Assembly (NCBI RefSeq): GCF_000424145.1
Contig: NZ_AUJI01000015.1
Location: 55,222 to 119,221 of the forward strand
Reading direction: 5' to 3'
Source: Butyrivibrio sp. AC2005
GTDB taxonomy: Bacteria > Bacillota > Clostridia > Lachnospirales > Lachnospiraceae
Length of the DNA: 64,000 bases
Part shown: positions 28,062 through 37,692 of the stretch, in pieces
How positions within the stretch are numbered: the first letter of the stretch is position 1
Layout of the letters: every line of letters begins with the position of its first letter
The notes under the pieces: model-generated
Database searches by the model: none
Seen by the model: the letters and a program-made list of their open reading frames with translations, nothing else
Told to the model about the DNA's origin: nothing
Program-made: the position numbers and the translations under genes

Positions 28062-29513
28062 ATGAGAGTTGGGCTTTTAATATCTGAATTTAAGGATAAA
28101 AATGTTTGTGATATTTGCCTTGGAGCAGATATTGCTGCCAGGGACTTAGGGATTGAACTGGTTATATTCCCGGGAAAATATATCATCACTGATAAGAATT
28201 TCAGTGATGATAATCCCTTTGAATATCAGCATCAGGCAGTTTTTGACTATATCTATGAGGCCGGTTTTGACGGACTTATTGTAGATATAGGACGTATAGG
28301 AGATAGTGCGCCCATACTTAAGAAAGAGGCATTTCTTAAACAGTTTGGGAAAAAGCCGCTCCTTACAGTTTCAGAATTAGAAGGATTCGACAAAATAGAA
28401 TATCCCGAAGATACTCCATTTTTTGAGATAGGATTTCTTGCTATTGAGTAGATAATCGATAAAATAGCAGGAAATAAGGTAAAAGCAAAGAGACAAACTA
28501 TAAAAGAGTTTACTTCCGATGAAATTCTTAGTGTAAATAGCAGAACTTCAGCTCTGGCAGAGCTTGTTTCGCAATGCAATTACGAAAGAGATAATTATGA
28601 TCGTATAATTAAAAAAATTGCAAAAGCAGGTTTTAAAGATTTTGAAGTTTATCTTCTGGACAGTCCTAAAATATGTTCATTAAAAAAGGGTTGGAAGGTT
28701 CCAAAATACAGCAAAAGAATAATTACAATCCATGACGGAAAAGCAGATAAATTCGAAAAGAAAAGAGACATGGATACAGTTGATATTTTTGATCTTTCAA
28801 CCATAAAAGGAACAAAAATAATAAGGAATGTCTTCAGAGGTGAAGAACAATATGGTCTCTTTATTATAGGCTTTGACAATAGTGTACGAACAGGTACATT
28901 TGATGATCTTATTATGAGTATCGTTCTTAGCGGAATAAGGATGAATTTCTTAAAAAAATGTCTTGTTGATACAGAAGAAGAGCTTTCACAATGCCAGGAA
29001 GAAATAGCAAGAGACGGATCTGTCCTTGATCATATAGGAGATAAGGATTATCTTACAAATCTTCCTAACAGGAGAGGATTTTTTGCAAAAGCATATGATC
29101 TTCTTAAAATGCATTTCAAGGAAGGCACTTATGCAGTTGTAGCTTATATAGATATGGATTCACTTAAAAATATCAATGCCATACACGGACATGATGAAGG
29201 TGATCATGCTGTTAAGAGAGTAGCGGATATACTTGGAGAAGTATTCGGGAAAAACAGCATTTGCGGAAGAATTCGCGGTGATGAGTTTGCAGTTATTGAA
29301 GTGACAGAAGAGGAAGATAAGGCTGAGGAATTCAGAATTGAGATGGCCCGTCAGAATAATAAGCTTTTGATGGAAAATACAAAATACTTAAATCACCTTA
29401 TATATTCAATATGCGAATTTGACTATGAAGAGAGTCTGTCACTAAGAGAAATGCTTAAGGAAACAGATGATAATCTGAAAAATATGAGACGCATGGAAAC
29501 CTTAGGTAAGTAA
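28062..29513 (+). pseudogene. Periplasmic-binding-type sensor fused to GGDEF domain, interrupted by one in-frame TAG
   Basis: A single reading frame runs from ATG 28062 to the stop at 29511-29513, broken only by TAG at 28449-28451; the frame after it is open without further stops. The first part (MRVGLLISEFKDKNVCDICL to about residue 129) resembles a LacI/periplasmic-binding sensor. After the TAG comes a linker, a coiled coil (about 300-325) and a GGDEF domain with DYLTNLPNRRGF and RGDEFAVIE, an RGDEF variant of the active-site loop. The intact product would be about 483 residues and would make cyclic di-GMP. A single C-to-T change (CAG to TAG) is the simplest cause; readthrough or a sequencing error are alternatives. 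The second half could also start at ATG 28770. Confidence 0.75.
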
Positions 29514-29532
29514 TAGTTTATAATTTATTTAG

Positions 29533-29561
29533 TTGTTAAATACCGAAAAAAAAGATACAAT
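29533..29561 (+). promoter_or_regulatory. Sigma-A promoter of the 69-residue gene
   Basis: TTGTTA (29533-29538) and TACAAT (29556-29561) are 17 bp apart. It lies 46 bp before the ATG, giving the small gene its own transcription start. Confidence 0.65.
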
Positions 29562-29606
29562 GTGCTTAAATATGTATCATTAACACTTAATTTATGAGGA
29601 TTATTA

Positions 29607-29816
29607 ATGGGTACTGATGCTAACGGATTAGATCCTGAACAGCAGGCTTTGCTTGCAAGTATAATGGGTAAATCTTCTCAGCAGGGAGCAGGTAATTTTA
29701 GTATGCCTGCTTCTGCAGCGCCAAGTGCGCCTGCAGCCGCACCAAATCCGGCGGATAGTGGTAAAATGCTAAGTCAGGCTGAAATTGATGCACTTATAGC
29801 TTCTATGTCTAAATGA
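29607..29816 (+). CDS. 69-residue protein with a C-terminal FliM/FliN-type motif
   Basis: The product ends KMLSQAEIDALIASMSK, which closely resembles the LSQxEIDALL segment at the N-terminus of FliM and FliY, the site that binds phosphorylated CheY at the flagellar switch. The N-terminus (EQQALLASIMGK) is a weaker copy of the same pattern, and an Ala/Pro/Ser linker of about 25 residues (SMPASAAPSAPAAAPNPADS) joins them. No switch-complex domain follows. The gene has its own promoter, a good ribosome-binding site (tgagga) and a terminator. A CheY-binding decoy or adaptor is a possible role; this is inference. Confidence 0.7.
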   Translation: MGTDANGLDPEQQALLASIMGKSSQQGAGNFSMPASAAPSAPAAAPNPADSGKMLSQAEIDALIASMSK

Positions 29817-29849
29817 TAGAAATAGTAATGTTGTTGAAATAATAATATA

Positions 29850-29872
29850 GGCAGTGAGAGCTGCCTTTTTTT
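29850..29872 (+). terminator. Terminator of the 69-residue gene
   Basis: GGCAG and CTGCC pair round a 6-nt loop and are followed by seven T residues. Confidence 0.88.
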
Positions 29873-29898
29873 ATGGGATTTAAACAGGAGATGGATAT

Positions 29899-30660
29899 AT
29901 GTCAAAAAAGCTGGTTTCATGGAATGTTAACGGACTAAGAGCATGCGTTCAAAAAGGTGAATTCCAGAGCTTTATGGAAAAAGAGCAGCCGGATGTAATA
30001 GGACTACAGGAAACAAAGCTTAAGGAGGGACAGATTGAAATTGATCTTCCGGGATATCATCAGTATTGGAATTATGCGGAGAAAAAAGGCTACTCAGGAA
30101 CAGCTCTTTTTACAAAAGAAGAGCCTGTAAATGTAACCTATGGATTGGGAATAGAAGAACATGATCATGAGGGAAGAGTGATTACAGCTGAGTATCCCGA
30201 TTATTATCTCATAACAGTTTATGTTCCTAATGCCAAGGACGACCTTTCCAGATTAGAGTACAGATGTGTATGGGAAGATGATTTTCTTAAATATATAAAA
30301 AAGCTTGAAGAAACAAAGCCCGTAATCTACTGCGGAGATTTGAACGTGGCTCATAAGGAAATAGATCTGAAAAATCCCAAGCCCAACCGTGGACATGCAG
30401 GATTTACTGATGAAGAGCGTGAAAAATTCAGCAATGTAGTTGATGCCGGTCTGATAGATACATTCAGATATTTTTATCCTGATCTTGAAGGGGCTTATTC
30501 ATGGTGGTCCTATAGATTTCAGGCTAGAGCAAAGAATGCCGGATGGCGCATAGACTATTTTGTTACTTCCAAGGCGCTTGAAGATAAACTTGAAGATGCA
30601 GTTATTTACAAGGATCAGATGGGATCAGACCACTGTCCTGTAGGACTTATACTAAAATAA
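29899..30660 (+). CDS. xth: Exodeoxyribonuclease III (AP endonuclease)
   Basis: The 253-residue EEP-fold nuclease repairs abasic sites. It starts [20 protein letters not shown], has [11 protein letters not shown] (metal-binding Glu), [32 protein letters not shown] (catalytic Asp-Asn) and ends with the GSDHCPVGL motif (Asp-His). It belongs to the ExoA/Xth group. The MBOAT gene begins one base after its stop. Confidence 0.96.
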   Translation: MSKKLVSWNVNGLRACVQKGEFQSFMEKEQPDVIGLQETKLKEGQIEIDLPGYHQYWNYAEKKGYSGTALFTKEEPVNVTYGLGIEEHDHEGRVITAEYPDYYLITVYVPNAKDDLSRLEYRCVWEDDFLKYIKKLEETKPVIYCGDLNVAHKEIDLKNPKPNRGHAGFTDEEREKFSNVVDAGLIDTFRYFYPDLEGAYSWWSYRFQARAKNAGWRIDYFVTSKALEDKLEDAVIYKDQMGSDHCPVGLILK

Positions 30661-30661
30661 T

Positions 30662-32197
30662 ATGTCATTTAATTCATTCTCATTTATTTTAATATTTTTA
30701 CCGATTGTGCTTATACTGTGGCATGGTCTTAATCAAATAAAAAAGTGGAAGCTGGCGGATATTATATTGATTTCAGCTTCCTTGATTTTGTATGGATTTT
30801 TTTCGATAGAATTTGTTGTTATTCTGTTGCTTTCATGCCTTGTTAATTTTGGAATATCAAAGGCTATAGGAGATTTACCTGAAGGAAAATCGGGTCTTAT
30901 ACATAAATTCGGAATAATACTTAATATTGCACTTTTGGGTTATTTTAAATATACCGGTTTTTTTGTTTCTAATATTTTTTCCGTCATGGGAAAAGAAATT
31001 CCTGAATTAAATATTATTATGCCAGTAGGAATAAGTTTTTATGTATTTTCCCAGATAGCGTTTATAACAGATATAAAAAGAGAAAAGGAAAATAAGATAA
31101 AGGATGCGGAAAAACTGGGAAATATAAGTTTTACCGAATATCTTTTTTATATTACATATTTTCCCAAAATAGTTCAGGGACCAATAGCACTTCCATATGA
31201 GATTATTACTCAGGTCAGGGATAGGAACAGAAGAATTTTAAAAGCTGAGAATTTCAGAAATGGAATAGAGCTTTTTGTAATAGGACTTTCCAAGAAGGTT
31301 CTTCTTGGTGATAATCTTGCCAAAATAGCTGACTATGGATTTAAGTACACATATTATATGGATACTTTGACAGGCTCACTGGTACTTATATCCTATGCAT
31401 TTCAGCTCTATTTCGATTTTTCAGGTTATTGTGATATGGCAGAAGGTGTCAGCCTTATGCTTGGAATAGAGCTACCCCGTAATTTTAACTCACCATATAA
31501 GGCAATCAGTGTAAGAAATTTATGGCAGAGATGGCATATGACACTTACGAGATTTTTTGTCAGATATGTATATATACCACTTGGAGGATCAAGAAAAGGA
31601 AATTTAAGAACTGCAGTTAATGTACTTACAATTTTTATACTTAGCGGATTCTGGCACGGCGCAGGATGGACATACATATGCTGGGGACTGATTATGGGTA
31701 TTGTTGTAGTGTGGGATGATCTCGGAATCATGGCTGTAAAAGGAGATGTAAAAAATCATTATCTTCTGAGAGAAAAGCCATTACTCATAATACCGCAAAA
31801 GCTTGGTCAGATTCTTACATTTATAATGTTCCTTATATCACTTATTTTTTTCAGATCAAAAGATATGACATATGCTCTTCAGTACTTTAAGCAGCTAGTT
31901 ATACCGACATGGCCGGGATTTATGTATAAAACTTCAGCCATGCTTGATATATCGGAAAACTATCTTGTCATAACTGCAGCTAATATGTATGCAAAGCAAT
32001 ATACAAATATCATATACCTTATAAGCTGGATAATTCTTCTTGTAATATCAGTTATAGTGATAAGGGCAAAAAATGCCCATGAGATAATCAGTGAAAAGAA
32101 CAATTCAGGAAGACATTTGGTATTTTTGGTATTTATATTTTTATGGTCATTCATTTCACTATCACAGGTTAGTACGTTTATTTACTTTCAATTCTGA
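30662..32197 (+). CDS. MBOAT-family O-acyltransferase (AlgI/DltB-like)
   Basis: The 511-residue polytopic membrane protein has the MBOAT core: YFPKIVQGPIALPYEI near residue 165-180, NFNSPYKAISVRNLWQRWH, FVRYVYIPLGG and the catalytic-His segment SGFWHGAGWTYICWG. These enzymes transfer acyl groups across the membrane to extracellular polysaccharides or teichoic acids. The start is one base after xth, without a clear ribosome-binding site. It is followed at 30 bp by an SGNH-like protein, the usual partner. The acceptor polymer is not visible. Confidence 0.92.
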   Translation: MSFNSFSFILIFLPIVLILWHGLNQIKKWKLADIILISASLILYGFFSIEFVVILLLSCLVNFGISKAIGDLPEGKSGLIHKFGIILNIALLGYFKYTGFFVSNIFSVMGKEIPELNIIMPVGISFYVFSQIAFITDIKREKENKIKDAEKLGNISFTEYLFYITYFPKIVQGPIALPYEIITQVRDRNRRILKAENFRNGIELFVIGLSKKVLLGDNLAKIADYGFKYTYYMDTLTGSLVLISYAFQLYFDFSGYCDMAEGVSLMLGIELPRNFNSPYKAISVRNLWQRWHMTLTRFFVRYVYIPLGGSRKGNLRTAVNVLTIFILSGFWHGAGWTYICWGLIMGIVVVWDDLGIMAVKGDVKNHYLLREKPLLIIPQKLGQILTFIMFLISLIFFRSKDMTYALQYFKQLVIPTWPGFMYKTSAMLDISENYLVITAANMYAKQYTNIIYLISWIILLVISVIVIRAKNAHEIISEKNNSGRHLVFLVFIFLWSFISLSQVSTFIYFQF

Positions 32198-32226
32198 TTT
32201 CAGGCCTGAATAAATGAGGAAAATTC

Positions 32227-33327
32227 TTGAAAAAAAGTAGTAATGATTTAAATTTCATAAAGAGATTTGCTATAGCAGTTCTGGTGGTAATAATCCTGAC
32301 AGGGCTATTGGTATTTCTGATAGATCCTTTCTATCATTACCATAAACCCTGGTTTGGACTTAAAGCAGTTTTGAACGATAAGGAATATCAGTGCATAGGT
32401 ACGCTTAGACACTTCGATTACGATACACTGATAGTAGGTTCATCAGTAGCTGAGAATAATGACAATGGCTGGTATGATGAAGCTTTTAACTGTAAAACAA
32501 TTAAAGCTATCAGGTCCTATGGAGCAACAGCAGATTTATGTTATTTATTGGATGAGGCATTTTCATCAGGAAATAATATAAAAAGAGTATTTTATAATAT
32601 TGATCCGTCTGCCTTAAATGCAAGTAATGAGACAACCTACGAAATGACGGGATGTCCTATGTATTTATATGATCACAATCCTTTTAATGATGTTCAGTAT
32701 CTCTATAACAAGGGAGTAATTCTTGAGAAAATCCCATATATGATAGTTAATTCATATTTAACTGATTATAATGAAAACCTTTCATATAACTGGGCAAAGT
32801 GGAAAAGCTTTAACAAAGAGAGTGCATTGGGACTATATTTCAGAACACGAAATATTACTCCTATGATGGATGAGAAAGTATATGATGATCAGCTTAGTGG
32901 AAATATAGAGCTTTTGACCTCTGAAGTGGAAAAGCATCCAGATACAGAGTTTTATTTTTTCTTCCCTGCCTATTCTATGCTGTGGTGGGATGGAATTTAC
33001 AGAACCGGTGAGAGAGATGCATTTATCCACTGCGAAAAGGAGATGGTCAGAAGCCTTTTACAATATGATAATGTGAAGGTATTCTGTTTTCAGAACGAGC
33101 AGGAGGTTGTAACCAATCTGGATAATTATATGGATTCAATTCATTTTTCTCCGGATATAAATAAACTCATGCTTGATCAGATGATAGCAGGTGATTATCA
33201 GATGACTATGGAAAACTATGAAGAGATGCTTGATGATATGAAAGCATTTTCAGATAAAATAGTAGATGAACTGATAAAGCCATATGAAGAACAGAACATC
33301 TTAACATACGAGCAGATAGAAGAATAA
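32227..33327 (+). CDS. SGNH/DltD-like membrane-anchored partner of the acyltransferase
   Basis: The 366-residue protein has one N-terminal membrane anchor (about 12-34) and an extracellular domain with DTLIVGSSVAENND near residue 75, which places a Gly-Ser-Ser at the position of an SGNH nucleophile, and a late DSIHFSPDI segment that could supply Asp and His. Such proteins complete acyl transfer for MBOAT enzymes. The start is a TTG at 32227 behind gagga; an ATG at 32214 meets a stop within nine codons. A strong terminator follows. Confidence 0.75.
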   Translation: MKKSSNDLNFIKRFAIAVLVVIILTGLLVFLIDPFYHYHKPWFGLKAVLNDKEYQCIGTLRHFDYDTLIVGSSVAENNDNGWYDEAFNCKTIKAIRSYGATADLCYLLDEAFSSGNNIKRVFYNIDPSALNASNETTYEMTGCPMYLYDHNPFNDVQYLYNKGVILEKIPYMIVNSYLTDYNENLSYNWAKWKSFNKESALGLYFRTRNITPMMDEKVYDDQLSGNIELLTSEVEKHPDTEFYFFFPAYSMLWWDGIYRTGERDAFIHCEKEMVRSLLQYDNVKVFCFQNEQEVVTNLDNYMDSIHFSPDINKLMLDQMIAGDYQMTMENYEEMLDDMKAFSDKIVDELIKPYEEQNILTYEQIEE

Positions 33328-33350
33328 AAACTGAAAATATATATGAAAAA

Positions 33351-33396
33351 GCAAGCTCACGGTATATCAATTATTGTACCGTGGGCTTGCCTTTAT
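33351..33396. terminator. Bidirectional terminator between the SGNH and RpiR genes
   Basis: GCAAGCtCACGGTA pairs with TACCGTGgGCTTGC (13 of 14 positions) over an AT loop. Ts follow on the + strand (ctttat) and on the minus strand (gcttgctttttc), so it serves both convergent genes. Confidence 0.85.
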
Positions 33397-33423
33397 ATTG
33401 TCTGATAAAAACAGGGAATGATA

Positions 33424-34281
33424 TCAGTAGGTTCCCATATCGTGGAAGAGATCGTATGAATCCTGGAGATGCTGACGTATATTGGTAAAGTCTTTATTTG
33501 CCACTGCAGTATAAAGAGTATCAACCAGGAAAAGCTGTGCAAATCTGGAACTTGTGACACCGCTCTTTTTATCTATTTCAGGAGAAGTGGTAAAGAGTAC
33601 ATGCTTACATCCCTGTGCAAGAGGACTGTTACCAAGCTTGGTGATGGCTATGGTATCGGAGCCGCGATCGTTTGCAACCTTTAGAATCTGCATGATTTCT
33701 TCAGTCTTTCCTGAGTCACAGAAGAAGATTGCAACATCCTCCTTCTGAAGCTGTGCCGCATTCATGAGACTGTTATGAAAATCTTCATTGTAGGTTACAT
33801 TGTATGACAGTCTTTGAAATTTAGTGAAAAGATCGGATGCTGCAAGTGAGCTGCTTCCAACTCCGAAGATTCTTATCATTCTGGCGTTTATAATAGCATT
33901 AACCGCACCTTCAAAGGACTGGGAATCAAACAATCTGTATGTAGTCTGAATAGCCTGCGAGCTTGTAGCACAGATATTATCTGCGATAGCCTGCATGGAG
34001 GTATATTGATTTAAATCCTTGAACTCAATATGAGGGCCGGCTTTTTCTGCCTTTTTTGCATCGGAGAATATTTCACGTTTCAGGCCCTTTAGTCCGGAGT
34101 AGCCAAGAGACTTGGAGAATCTGCTCCAGGTGGCCTGAGTTGTTCCGGAAGCCTCTGCCAGTTCAGCTACTGTATGATTATAGATGGTTGCATCGTTTTT
34201 CAGGCAATAATCAGCTGCTTTTCTCTCTTCTCTGGTAAGATTTGCATAAACACTCTTAATTCTTTCTTCTAATAGTGACAT
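33424..34281 (-). CDS. MurR/RpiR-family transcriptional regulator
   Basis: The 285-residue regulator has an N-terminal RpiR helix-turn-helix (VAELAEASGTTQATWSRFSK near residues 37-56) and a C-terminal SIS sugar-isomerase domain (IRIFGVGSSSLAASDLFTKF near 135-155, and FFCDSGKTEEIMQIL). Such proteins sense phosphosugars. No sugar-catabolic gene is adjacent; pgi lies 1.8 kb away on the other strand. A perfect palindrome between its gene and the start of the divergent rubrerythrin gene may be its operator. Confidence 0.93.
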   Translation of the reverse strand: MSLLEERIKSVYANLTREERKAADYCLKNDATIYNHTVAELAEASGTTQATWSRFSKSLGYSGLKGLKREIFSDAKKAEKAGPHIEFKDLNQYTSMQAIADNICATSSQAIQTTYRLFDSQSFEGAVNAIINARMIRIFGVGSSSLAASDLFTKFQRLSYNVTYNEDFHNSLMNAAQLQKEDVAIFFCDSGKTEEIMQILKVANDRGSDTIAITKLGNSPLAQGCKHVLFTTSPEIDKKSGVTSSRFAQLFLVDTLYTAVANKDFTNIRQHLQDSYDLFHDMGTY

Positions 34282-34310
34282 ATTTTTCTCTCCATTTTCT
34301 TTAATGCGAG

Positions 34311-34322
34311 AATTACGTAATT
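34311..34322. promoter_or_regulatory. Candidate operator palindrome upstream of the rpiR-type gene
   Basis: AATTACGTAATT is a perfect 12-bp palindrome 30 bp before the regulator's start codon. A second copy differing at two positions (AATTACATTATT) lies at about 34352-34363. Position and symmetry suit autoregulation. Confidence 0.45.
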
Positions 34323-34409
34323 AACCATTTATAGTATAACGCAAAAGCACTAATTACATTATTAAATAACAATAATATATTTGATCATTTATTAAAATTC
34401 TATAAACGA

Positions 34410-34438
34410 TTAAATGTATAAGAATTATTTGGTATACT
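34410..34438 (+). promoter_or_regulatory. Promoter of the rubrerythrin gene
   Basis: TATACT (34433-34438) follows TTAAAT (34410-34415) after a 17-bp spacer. The -35 is poor, as in genes needing activation or derepression. I could not find a clear PerR box. Confidence 0.45.
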
Positions 34439-34533
34439 AAATATCAGTAAGAATGAATTTTTCTAAACAGATTATAAAAATTCAATCAAAAAGGGCTTTT
34501 TAAATTCAGGCAATGAGAAAGGAGATTTTAATT

Positions 34534-35073
34534 ATGAAGTGGGTATGTTCAGTTTGCGGTTATGTTCACGAGGGAGATCAGCCACCGGCAGAATGTCCTG
34601 TATGTCATGCACCTGCTGAGAAGTTCACAAAGCAGGAAGGTGAACTTACATGGGCTGCAGAGCATGTAGTTGGAGTTGCAAAGGGAGTTCCGGATGATAT
34701 CATTGAAGATCTACGTTCTAACTTTAACGGTGAGTGCTCAGAAGTTGGTATGTACCTAGCAATGAGCCGCCAGGCATACAGAGAAGGATATCCTGAGGTT
34801 GGTGATTATTATGCAAAGGCTGCCTGGGAAGAGGCTGAGCATGCTGCTAAATTCGCTGAACTCCTGGGAGAAGTTCTCACAGACTCAACCAAGAAGAACC
34901 TGCAGATGAGAGTTGACGCAGAAAATGGTGCTACAGCAGGAAAGGTTGATCTTGCTAAACGCGCTAAAGCTCTTGATCTCGATGCAATCCATGACACAGT
35001 TCATGAGATGGCAAGAGATGAGGCAAGACACGGCAAGGCATTTAAGGGACTTCTCGACAGATATTTTAAATAA
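34534..35073 (+). CDS. Reverse rubrerythrin (rubredoxin domain first)
   Basis: The 179-residue protein starts with a rubredoxin domain having [20 protein letters not shown] (two Cys-x-x-Cys pairs at about residues 4-7 and 20-23), then a four-helix ferritin-like diiron domain with [24 protein letters not shown] and [12 protein letters not shown]. In Clostridium this 'reverse' order is typical of the peroxide and oxygen reductase revRbr. The start is the ATG at 34534 behind aaaggag, not the ATG at 34513. It is a stand-alone gene with its own terminator. Confidence 0.93.
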   Translation: MKWVCSVCGYVHEGDQPPAECPVCHAPAEKFTKQEGELTWAAEHVVGVAKGVPDDIIEDLRSNFNGECSEVGMYLAMSRQAYREGYPEVGDYYAKAAWEEAEHAAKFAELLGEVLTDSTKKNLQMRVDAENGATAGKVDLAKRAKALDLDAIHDTVHEMARDEARHGKAFKGLLDRYFK

Positions 35074-35098
35074 ATAACAATAAAAAAATAAATATTTT

Positions 35099-35134
35099 AA
35101 AGGTGCAGAGTCATAAGGATTTTGCACCTTTTTT
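35099..35134 (+). terminator. Terminator after the rubrerythrin gene
   Basis: AAAGGTGCA (35099-35107) pairs with TGCACCTTT (35123-35131) and a T-run follows. Confidence 0.88.
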
Positions 35135-35237
35135 CATTAATGATTAACAGCTTTAAAGAAGATGATGGTATTATTAAAACGATAGATTTTAATAACTATA
35201 TTTTAGAAAAATATAGAGCCGAAAAGGGGATACAACT

Positions 35238-35942
35238 ATGAGTTATAAAATCGGAATTATCGGAGCCATGGAGATTGAGGTTGAGAGTCTTAAGGAAGAA
35301 ATGACTATTACAAAGACTCTTAAAAAGGCTAACATGGAATTTAATGAAGGAAAGATCGGAAATACTGATGTAGTTGTTGTAAAGAGTGGAATCTGTAAGG
35401 TAAATGCAGCGCTTTGTGTTCAAATCCTTGTGGATGACTTTAAGGTTACTCATGTTATAAATACAGGTGCGGCAGGCTCACTTGATGCAAGGATTGATAT
35501 CGGTGATTTTGTGGTATCAACGGACGCTGTTTACCATGATGTAAATGCAACTATTTTTGGATATAAAAAGGGTGAAGTTCCACAGACAGGATGCCGTGAA
35601 TTTAATGCAAATGAATGGATGATTGAAAATATAAAAAAGGCAGCAGCCACGGCCGGTATTACCGGAAAGCTATGGGATGGAAGAGTATGCTCCGGAGATC
35701 AGTTTATCTCTGAACAATCCGTTAAGGATGAAATTAAGAAGGAATTTGACGGTCTTTGCTGTGAGATGGAAGGCTGCGGAATTGCTCAGGCATGCTACCT
35801 TAACAATATTCCTTTCGTTATTCTTAGAGCTATTTCCGATAAGGCTGACGGAAGTGACATTATGGATTATCCTGAGTTTGAGAAGAAGGCAGCAAGGGAC
35901 TGTGCTGCACTTACAGAAGCATTTATTAAAGTTATTGCTTGA
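35238..35942 (+). CDS. mtnN: 5'-methylthioadenosine/S-adenosylhomocysteine nucleosidase
   Basis: The 234-residue enzyme cleaves MTA and SAH to adenine and the thioribose sugars. GIIGAMEIEVESLKEEM carries the catalytic Glu near residue 12, CCEMEGCGIAQACY holds the substrate-binding Met-Glu, and RAISDKADG contains the general acid Asp. Length is normal. The start follows aaagggg. Confidence 0.95.
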   Translation: MSYKIGIIGAMEIEVESLKEEMTITKTLKKANMEFNEGKIGNTDVVVVKSGICKVNAALCVQILVDDFKVTHVINTGAAGSLDARIDIGDFVVSTDAVYHDVNATIFGYKKGEVPQTGCREFNANEWMIENIKKAAATAGITGKLWDGRVCSGDQFISEQSVKDEIKKEFDGLCCEMEGCGIAQACYLNNIPFVILRAISDKADGSDIMDYPEFEKKAARDCAALTEAFIKVIA

Positions 35943-35989
35943 ATATTCTATATTTATTAAGATTTTTATGAGTTTTAGTGTGCAAAATA

Positions 35990-36018
35990 TTGCGTAGGAT
36001 ATGAAGTTTTGCTAAACT
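35990..36018 (+). promoter_or_regulatory. pgi promoter
   Basis: TTGCGT (35990-35995) and TAAACT (36013-36018) are 17 bp apart and lie 47 bp before the pgi ATG. Confidence 0.6.
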
Positions 36019-36065
36019 TGAACGCGAAAGTAGAAATAACCAAAAATTTAGGAGGATTCTACAAA

Positions 36066-37646
36066 ATGGTTAATTGGAAAAACCTTGATACACTTGATTC
36101 TTACAAGGAATTAAAAGACGTAAAACACATTGACCTCGTTTCAGCAATGTCCGGTGATTCCGGTGCTGAGAGAGTTAAGAAGTACTCAGTTAAGATGGCT
36201 GAAGGCCTTGCTTACAATTATGCAGCGAAGGAAGTTGATGATGACATCCTTGCAGCACTTGATAAACTTGCTAAGGAAGCACAGCTCTCTGAGAAATTCG
36301 AAGCTCTCTACAATGGAGAGGTAATTAATACAGGTGAGAAGAGAATGGTTCTTCACCAGCTCACAAGAGGACAGCTCGGCAATGATGTTATGGCTGATGG
36401 TGTTAACAAGCGTGAGTTCTATGTAAAAGAGCAACAGAGAATTGCTGATTTTGCAAATAAGGTTCACTCAGGTGAAATCGCTAACGAAAAGGGTGAGAAG
36501 TTCACAACAGTTGTTCAGATTGGTATCGGCGGATCAGACCTTGGTCCCAGAGCTATGTACCTTGCACTTGAGAACTGGGCACACAGAACAGGCAACTTCA
36601 AGATGGAAGCAAAGTTCATCAGTAACGTAGATCCTGATGATGCATCTGCAGTTCTTAATAGCGTTGATGTTGCTCATTCTATATTTATTCTTGTTTCAAA
36701 GTCAGGTACAACACTTGAGACACTTACAAACCAGAGCTTTGTAATGGATGCCCTTAAGAAGGCAGGACTTGATTCTTCAAAGCACATGATAGCAGTTACT
36801 TCTGAGACATCACCTCTTGCAAAGAGCGATGATTTCATTGAAGCTTTCTACATGGATGACTATATCGGCGGACGTTATTCCTCAACTTCAGGTGTAGGCG
36901 GAGCAGTTCTTTCTCTTGCATTTGGTCCTGACGTATTTGCTCAGTTCCTTGATGGTGCAGCAGCAGAGGATAAGCTTGCAGCTAAGAAGGATATGATGGA
37001 AAACCCTGCAATGCTTGATGCAATGATCGGATTCTATGAGAGAAATGTACTTGGATATCCTTCAACTGCAGTTCTTCCTTACTCACAGGGACTTAGCCGT
37101 TTCCCTGCACACCTTCAGCAGCTTGATATGGAGTCAAACGGTAAGAGCGTTAACCGCTTTGGAGAGCCTATCGATTATGTAACAGGTCCTGTAATTTTCG
37201 GTGAGCCCGGCACAAATGGTCAGCACTCCTTCTATCAGCTCCTTCACCAGGGAACAGACGTTATTCCGATGCAGTTCATCGGTTTCAAGAACAGCCAGCT
37301 TCAGAACGACGTTGACATCCAGGGAAGCACAAGCCAGCAGAAGCTTTGCGCTAACGTAGCAGCTCAGATAGTAGCATTTGCCTGTGGTAAAAAGGATGAG
37401 AATCTCAATAAGAATTTCAAGGGTGGACGTCCTTCAAGTATCATTATCGGTGATGAGCTTAATCCCAAGTCACTTGGTGCACTTCTTTCTCACTTCGAGA
37501 ACAAGGTTATGTTCCAGGGCTTTGTATGGAATCTTAACAGCTTCGATCAGGAAGGTGTTCAGCTCGGTAAGGTACTTGCTAAGAAGGTACTTGCTCACGA
37601 GACAGACGGAGCACTTGCTGTATACAGTGATCTTCTGAATATTTAA
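36066..37646 (+). CDS. pgi: Glucose-6-phosphate isomerase
   Basis: The 526-residue enzyme interconverts glucose-6-P and fructose-6-P. QIGIGGSDLGPRAMYLALE, VSKSGTTLETLTNQ, GGRYSSTSGVGG and the C-terminal GGRPSSIIIGDELNPKSLG are diagnostic. The start is ATG 36066 behind taggagg (9-nt spacer); the open frame begins 57 bp earlier but has no such site. A double-hairpin repeat follows. Confidence 0.96.
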   Translation: MVNWKNLDTLDSYKELKDVKHIDLVSAMSGDSGAERVKKYSVKMAEGLAYNYAAKEVDDDILAALDKLAKEAQLSEKFEALYNGEVINTGEKRMVLHQLTRGQLGNDVMADGVNKREFYVKEQQRIADFANKVHSGEIANEKGEKFTTVVQIGIGGSDLGPRAMYLALENWAHRTGNFKMEAKFISNVDPDDASAVLNSVDVAHSIFILVSKSGTTLETLTNQSFVMDALKKAGLDSSKHMIAVTSETSPLAKSDDFIEAFYMDDYIGGRYSSTSGVGGAVLSLAFGPDVFAQFLDGAAAEDKLAAKKDMMENPAMLDAMIGFYERNVLGYPSTAVLPYSQGLSRFPAHLQQLDMESNGKSVNRFGEPIDYVTGPVIFGEPGTNGQHSFYQLLHQGTDVIPMQFIGFKNSQLQNDVDIQGSTSQQKLCANVAAQIVAFACGKKDENLNKNFKGGRPSSIIIGDELNPKSLGALLSHFENKVMFQGFVWNLNSFDQEGVQLGKVLAKKVLAHETDGALAVYSDLLNI

Positions 37647-37692
37647 TTTATTGTAATAATATGCCTCTGGGGTATATGTTTACAAATAAAAA

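Noticed and set aside
28770..29513. Separate GGDEF gene starting at ATG 28770
   Set aside because: The frame is continuous with the upstream sensor part across one TAG and there is no good ribosome-binding site at 28770, so one interrupted gene is the simpler reading.
29530..29565. Sigma-28 (flagellar) promoter before the FliM-motif micro-protein
   Set aside because: ACCGAAAA partly resembles the -10, but no TAAA lies at the right distance; a sigma-A promoter with 17-bp spacing fits better.
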